From contig JAHHTW010000002.1 of NCBI GenBank assembly GCA_020024265.1, positions 1-64,000 on the forward strand: a stretch of 64,000 bases of DNA. The letters run 5' to 3'. Shown here one piece after another: positions 62,066-64,000 of the stretch. The notes below the pieces were generated by a model that saw only the letters and a program-made list of their open reading frames with translations, did not search any database and was not told the origin of the DNA. How positions within the stretch are numbered: position 1 is the first letter of the stretch; every line of letters starts with the position of its first letter. A program made the translations under genes and the position numbers. Source of the DNA: Anaerotignum sp. (GTDB lineage Bacteria > Bacillota > Clostridia > Lachnospirales > Anaerotignaceae).

Positions 62066-62557
62066 TCATTCAGGAATACGAACTTCCTTTGACAATCCTA
62101 TTTCCACTAAATACTCCAGTACATCCGAAAATTTTGTTTGCTTTATTTGCCGGTTCTCATGATTGTAAAAAAACAAGTGCTTCTTGGTATTTTTTCCTGC
62201 ACAATCTGAAATTCATAAAAATCCCCGCATCCATTGTCTGAAAGGAACAAGATTGGATGGCATCCTATTTCGTTATTACTGAGCATATAAAAATCACCCT
62301 CGCAATCCAAAGAATAAATATTCCCATAACCAAAATATCCACGCCATAGTGCAAAAGAAAGTGTATGTATTGTTTCGGCAATGCTATTTCCGTTTGCTTT
62401 TCAAATTCGGAAATTTCTTTTATGGTAGAAATTCCGTCATGCTCCAATACCAAAAGCATAGGTTGTTTTTTCTGTTTTCTGTACCATACTCTAAAAAGTT
62501 ATAAAATCCACATCGTTTATCTCCTTAATATGAGGATAATTGACAATGGATTTATTT
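62066..62557 (-). pseudogene. SMI1/KNR4 (SUKH)-family gene broken by several one-base deletions
   Basis: No single frame spans the gene, but translating the minus strand and switching frames gives one continuous SUKH-like protein: an N-terminal part (PHIKEINDVDFIT, then LEYGTENRKNN), ISEFEKQTEIALPKQYIHFL, then after a shift near 62338 GYFGYGNIYSLDCEGDFYML and PILFLSDNGCGDFYEFQIV, and after another shift at a six-A run near 62192 TKKHLFFYNHENR and TKFSDVLEYLVEIGLSKE to a TGA at 62066. At least two further single-base losses lie near 62463 and 62494. SUKH proteins are typically immunity proteins to nuclease toxins. Recently decayed, or sequencing error; no partner toxin is next to it. Confidence 0.8.
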
Positions 62558-62670
62558 TATCATACCACTTCACATTGCAATGATGCATTTGCTTCTTGAT
62601 ATTTTCATCAAACATTTTGATAGAAACCATCCTTTTGATTTACATATCACCTTTTTTTGATGTACAACGC

Positions 62671-62976
62671 TCATTCTCCCTGCATAGGCTGCGGATCTTG
62701 GGACTGCGCTTGCTTTGTTGGAATCTGCCGTCCCTCGTGATTCATGGTATACGCACCATCTGTATAAATCAATTCTGAAATCGGTACAATGGTATACCCC
62801 TTTTCTCTCAAGCCTTGTATGATGGTATCCAATACCTGCGGGGTATATTTTGCATCATTGTGAAACAGTATAATGGAACCATTGCCCAAATGCTTATGAT
62901 TTAATACCTGATTGATTTCATGCTCTGCTCCCTTTTCCATCCAGTCTAAACTATCAAGTATTGAAACAAAATTCAT
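62671..62976 (-). pseudogene. C-terminal fragment of a polysaccharide deacetylase
   Basis: 101 residues that match the C-terminal third of NodB-type deacetylases: SLDWMEKGAEHEINQVLNHK, GSIILFHNDAKY (the conserved LxH strand), then LDTIIQGLREKGYTIVPISEL and an extra acidic tail. The catalytic N-terminal part with the HxxxH metal ligands is missing, and upstream DNA carries only a short unrelated frame before the next gene's terminator. There is no ribosome binding site at the ATG. A deletion remnant. Confidence 0.8.
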
Positions 62977-63001
62977 CTAAAATCAGAAGCTTATAAAAAA
63001 A

Positions 63002-63027
63002 CAAGAGATGAATGATACCATCTCTTG
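63002..63027 (-). terminator. terminator after the PIN-domain gene
   Basis: CAAGAGATG/CATCTCTTG stem, 9 bp, with an 8-nt loop, followed by T7 on the minus strand. Confidence 0.88.
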
Positions 63028-63150
63028 CTATTTATATTTTTGGGCATTGTATAAAAAATAATGATTCCCCACCAAAAAAGCTTTCATTCTATATTTGCTC
63101 TACGCAATGCCATCTGCATTTGCTCATATATTCTGTTTTCTGCTCTGGAG

Positions 63151-63657
63151 TTAAATAATATGTAATTTCTTATGATCCCCCAATTTTTTCAAATCATTAT
63201 CAAAGCTATATAAATCCACATTATTTTTCATACAATAATCATAGTATATACAATCATTGATATCTGCCAAATTTAATCGGTTGATGATTTCATGCATGTA
63301 TGCAAGGTCGAAATCTCCAAAATCTTTTATCGAAGCAAAATGTACGATATCACCAATAATGGTACCACAAATCTCCTGAAATTGATGAAACTCATCTACA
63401 TCTCTAAATGATTTCACATTCCCAAGCCCCTTCAAAGAACAACGCTTTCTATTTCTATTGGCTTCTTGTAATTTCACCTTCTGCACAGCATTGATGATTT
63501 CCAATATTTGTTCCTTGCATGTAATTACTTTTTCTTTCTTTTCTAAAATGCTTGCCATGAGCTGAGTACTGGAACGAGCTTGCCTTTTTTCATGTTCTGT
63601 CTCTGGTGTTTTTGCACCTGACAGTTCTATCCATATATTGGTGTCCAAAAAGATCAT
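63151..63657 (-). CDS. PIN-domain nuclease-like protein
   Basis: 168 residues. It starts IFLDTNIWIEL, the PIN strand with the first catalytic Asp (D5), has an acidic Glu in CKEQILEI (about 50), and a late DINDCIYYDYCMKNNVDLYSFDNDLKKL with the remaining Asp residues; the pattern fits a metal-dependent RNase of VapC type, somewhat longer than usual. Toxins of this fold cleave tRNA or rRNA. The gene overlaps the preceding STAS-like gene by ATGA, so both are made together, and a terminator closes the unit. A toxin-antitoxin role is inferred, not shown. Confidence 0.85.
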   Translation of the reverse strand: MIFLDTNIWIELSGAKTPETEHEKRQARSSTQLMASILEKKEKVITCKEQILEIINAVQKVKLQEANRNRKRCSLKGLGNVKSFRDVDEFHQFQEICGTIIGDIVHFASIKDFGDFDLAYMHEIINRLNLADINDCIYYDYCMKNNVDLYSFDNDLKKLGDHKKLHII

Positions 63658-63968
63658 AAAGCCAAATCCTCTCTTTTCAATAACGCCCCATCCTTCACTA
63701 ACTTGATTTTTTTTACAATATCAGGCTTTGCATTTTGGATGGCTATTGATTTCATAACATCATCCCCTTTTTTGATGATCAAATCTCCTATAACCGGATT
63801 CAAAAAAGCCGTAATTGCATATTCAACGCCTTCAAAGTCCAAAATGATTTTTTCATTTTCTGTAAGTTCATTAAGTTTGTTAAGGATTTCGTCCAAACAA
63901 TTTTTCCCCTCTTCATACGAGATCGCTACATCACCAGAAATAAATTTTTTAATTGATATTATCGTCAT
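63654..63968 (-). CDS. STAS-like (DUF4325-type) domain protein
   Basis: 104 residues, AGGAGG 6-7 nt before the ATG. The central part IILDFEGVEYAITAFLNPVIGDLI has the beta-alpha pattern of DUF4325 STAS-like proteins (VxLDFxGVxxxxxxFLxxxxG). STAS folds act as anti-anti-sigma factors or as partners of ATPases. Here no ATPase is visible, and the gene is fused by overlap to a PIN gene, so it could be the neutralising or sensing partner. Further genes may exist beyond the right edge. No DNA-binding motif is seen. Confidence 0.83.
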   Translation of the reverse strand: MTIISIKKFISGDVAISYEEGKNCLDEILNKLNELTENEKIILDFEGVEYAITAFLNPVIGDLIIKKGDDVMKSIAIQNAKPDIVKKIKLVKDGALLKREDLAL

Positions 63969-64000
63969 ATTCGCTCCTCCTATAAGTCATCTAAATCAAT

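Noticed and set aside
62977..63150. Tail of another protein after the PIN gene stop (a frame reading NSRAENRIYEQMQMAL)
   Set aside because: Only about 22 codons, no start signal and no recognisable family; likely chance.
1..64000. tRNA or rRNA genes
   Set aside because: I looked for cloverleaf T-loop signatures (GGTTCGA with paired arms) and rRNA motifs; the one GGTTCGAT seen near 28795 belongs to the lysine riboswitch.

Overview
The window looks like the chromosome of a spore-forming, anaerobic, low-GC Gram-positive bacterium of the class Clostridia, probably near Lachnospirales or Anaerotignaceae (the family placement is an inference). The reasons are the sporulation genes (spo0A, spoIIGA-sigE, sigG, an alpha/beta-type spore protein, a GerMN-domain protein, a DacF-like carboxypeptidase), fermentative Pta-AckA, the [FeFe]-hydrogenase maturase HydG, and Firmicutes-type gene orders such as yhbY-nadD-yqeK-rsfS, comEA/comEC/holA, the ylm/divIVA/lspA cluster and pta-ackA-DUF177-rpmF. 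I saw no rRNA, tRNA, CRISPR array, prophage or transposase gene.

Layout. 0-9.5 kb: a 22-bp tandem repeat at the left edge, a DUF1963 protein, purC, yhbY then a fused nadD-yqeK then rsfS, spo0A, adenosine deaminase, an iron alcohol dehydrogenase and a DEDDh exonuclease. 9.5-16.4 kb: one minus-strand array comEA, response regulator, histidine kinase, GerMN protein, comEC, holA. 16.5-25.3 kb: D-Ala-D-Ala carboxypeptidase, DUF5662, a cysteine hydrolase, sigG, sigE, spoIIGA, a CmpB-like membrane protein and an MBOAT/SGNH acylation pair. 25.7-28.5 kb: a chemoreceptor and a small acid-soluble spore protein. 28.6-31.7 kb: a sigma-A promoter, a lysine riboswitch and its terminator, then asd-dapA-dapB. 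32-46.4 kb: one long minus-strand run, HlyD-like, yggS, sepF, yggT, ylmH, divIVA, lspA, rluD, pyrB, pyrC, smc, ftsY, SUFU. 46.6-55.4 kb: HtrA with a repeat-rich tail, a broken MBL-fold gene, pta-ackA-DUF177-rpmF, a zinc-ribbon protein, a minimal CheA-like protein and tmcAL. 55.4-64 kb is more accessory: acetyltransferase, crotonase, hydG, a dTDP-amino-sugar cassette, two decayed genes and a STAS-like/PIN two-gene unit.

The strongest unusual signal is the pyrB-pyrC pair. It keeps the ancestral lspA-rluD-pyrB-pyrC order and an ATGA overlap, yet both proteins have lost residues that are catalytic in aspartate carbamoyltransferase (Lys84, His134, Thr53 and Thr55 equivalents) and in dihydroorotase (four of six metal-site positions). 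Neither gene is frameshifted, so they look like a maintained pair of pseudoenzymes or enzymes with a changed reaction. Other leads are the STAS-like/PIN pair at the right edge (toxin-antitoxin-like), a ComEC whose metallo-beta-lactamase domain has lost its metal motif, an Spo0A with a divergent receiver pocket, a CheA-like kinase with no CheW-like domain, and a SUKH/SMI1-like gene broken by several one-base deletions. All functions are inferred from reading the sequence; no database search was possible.
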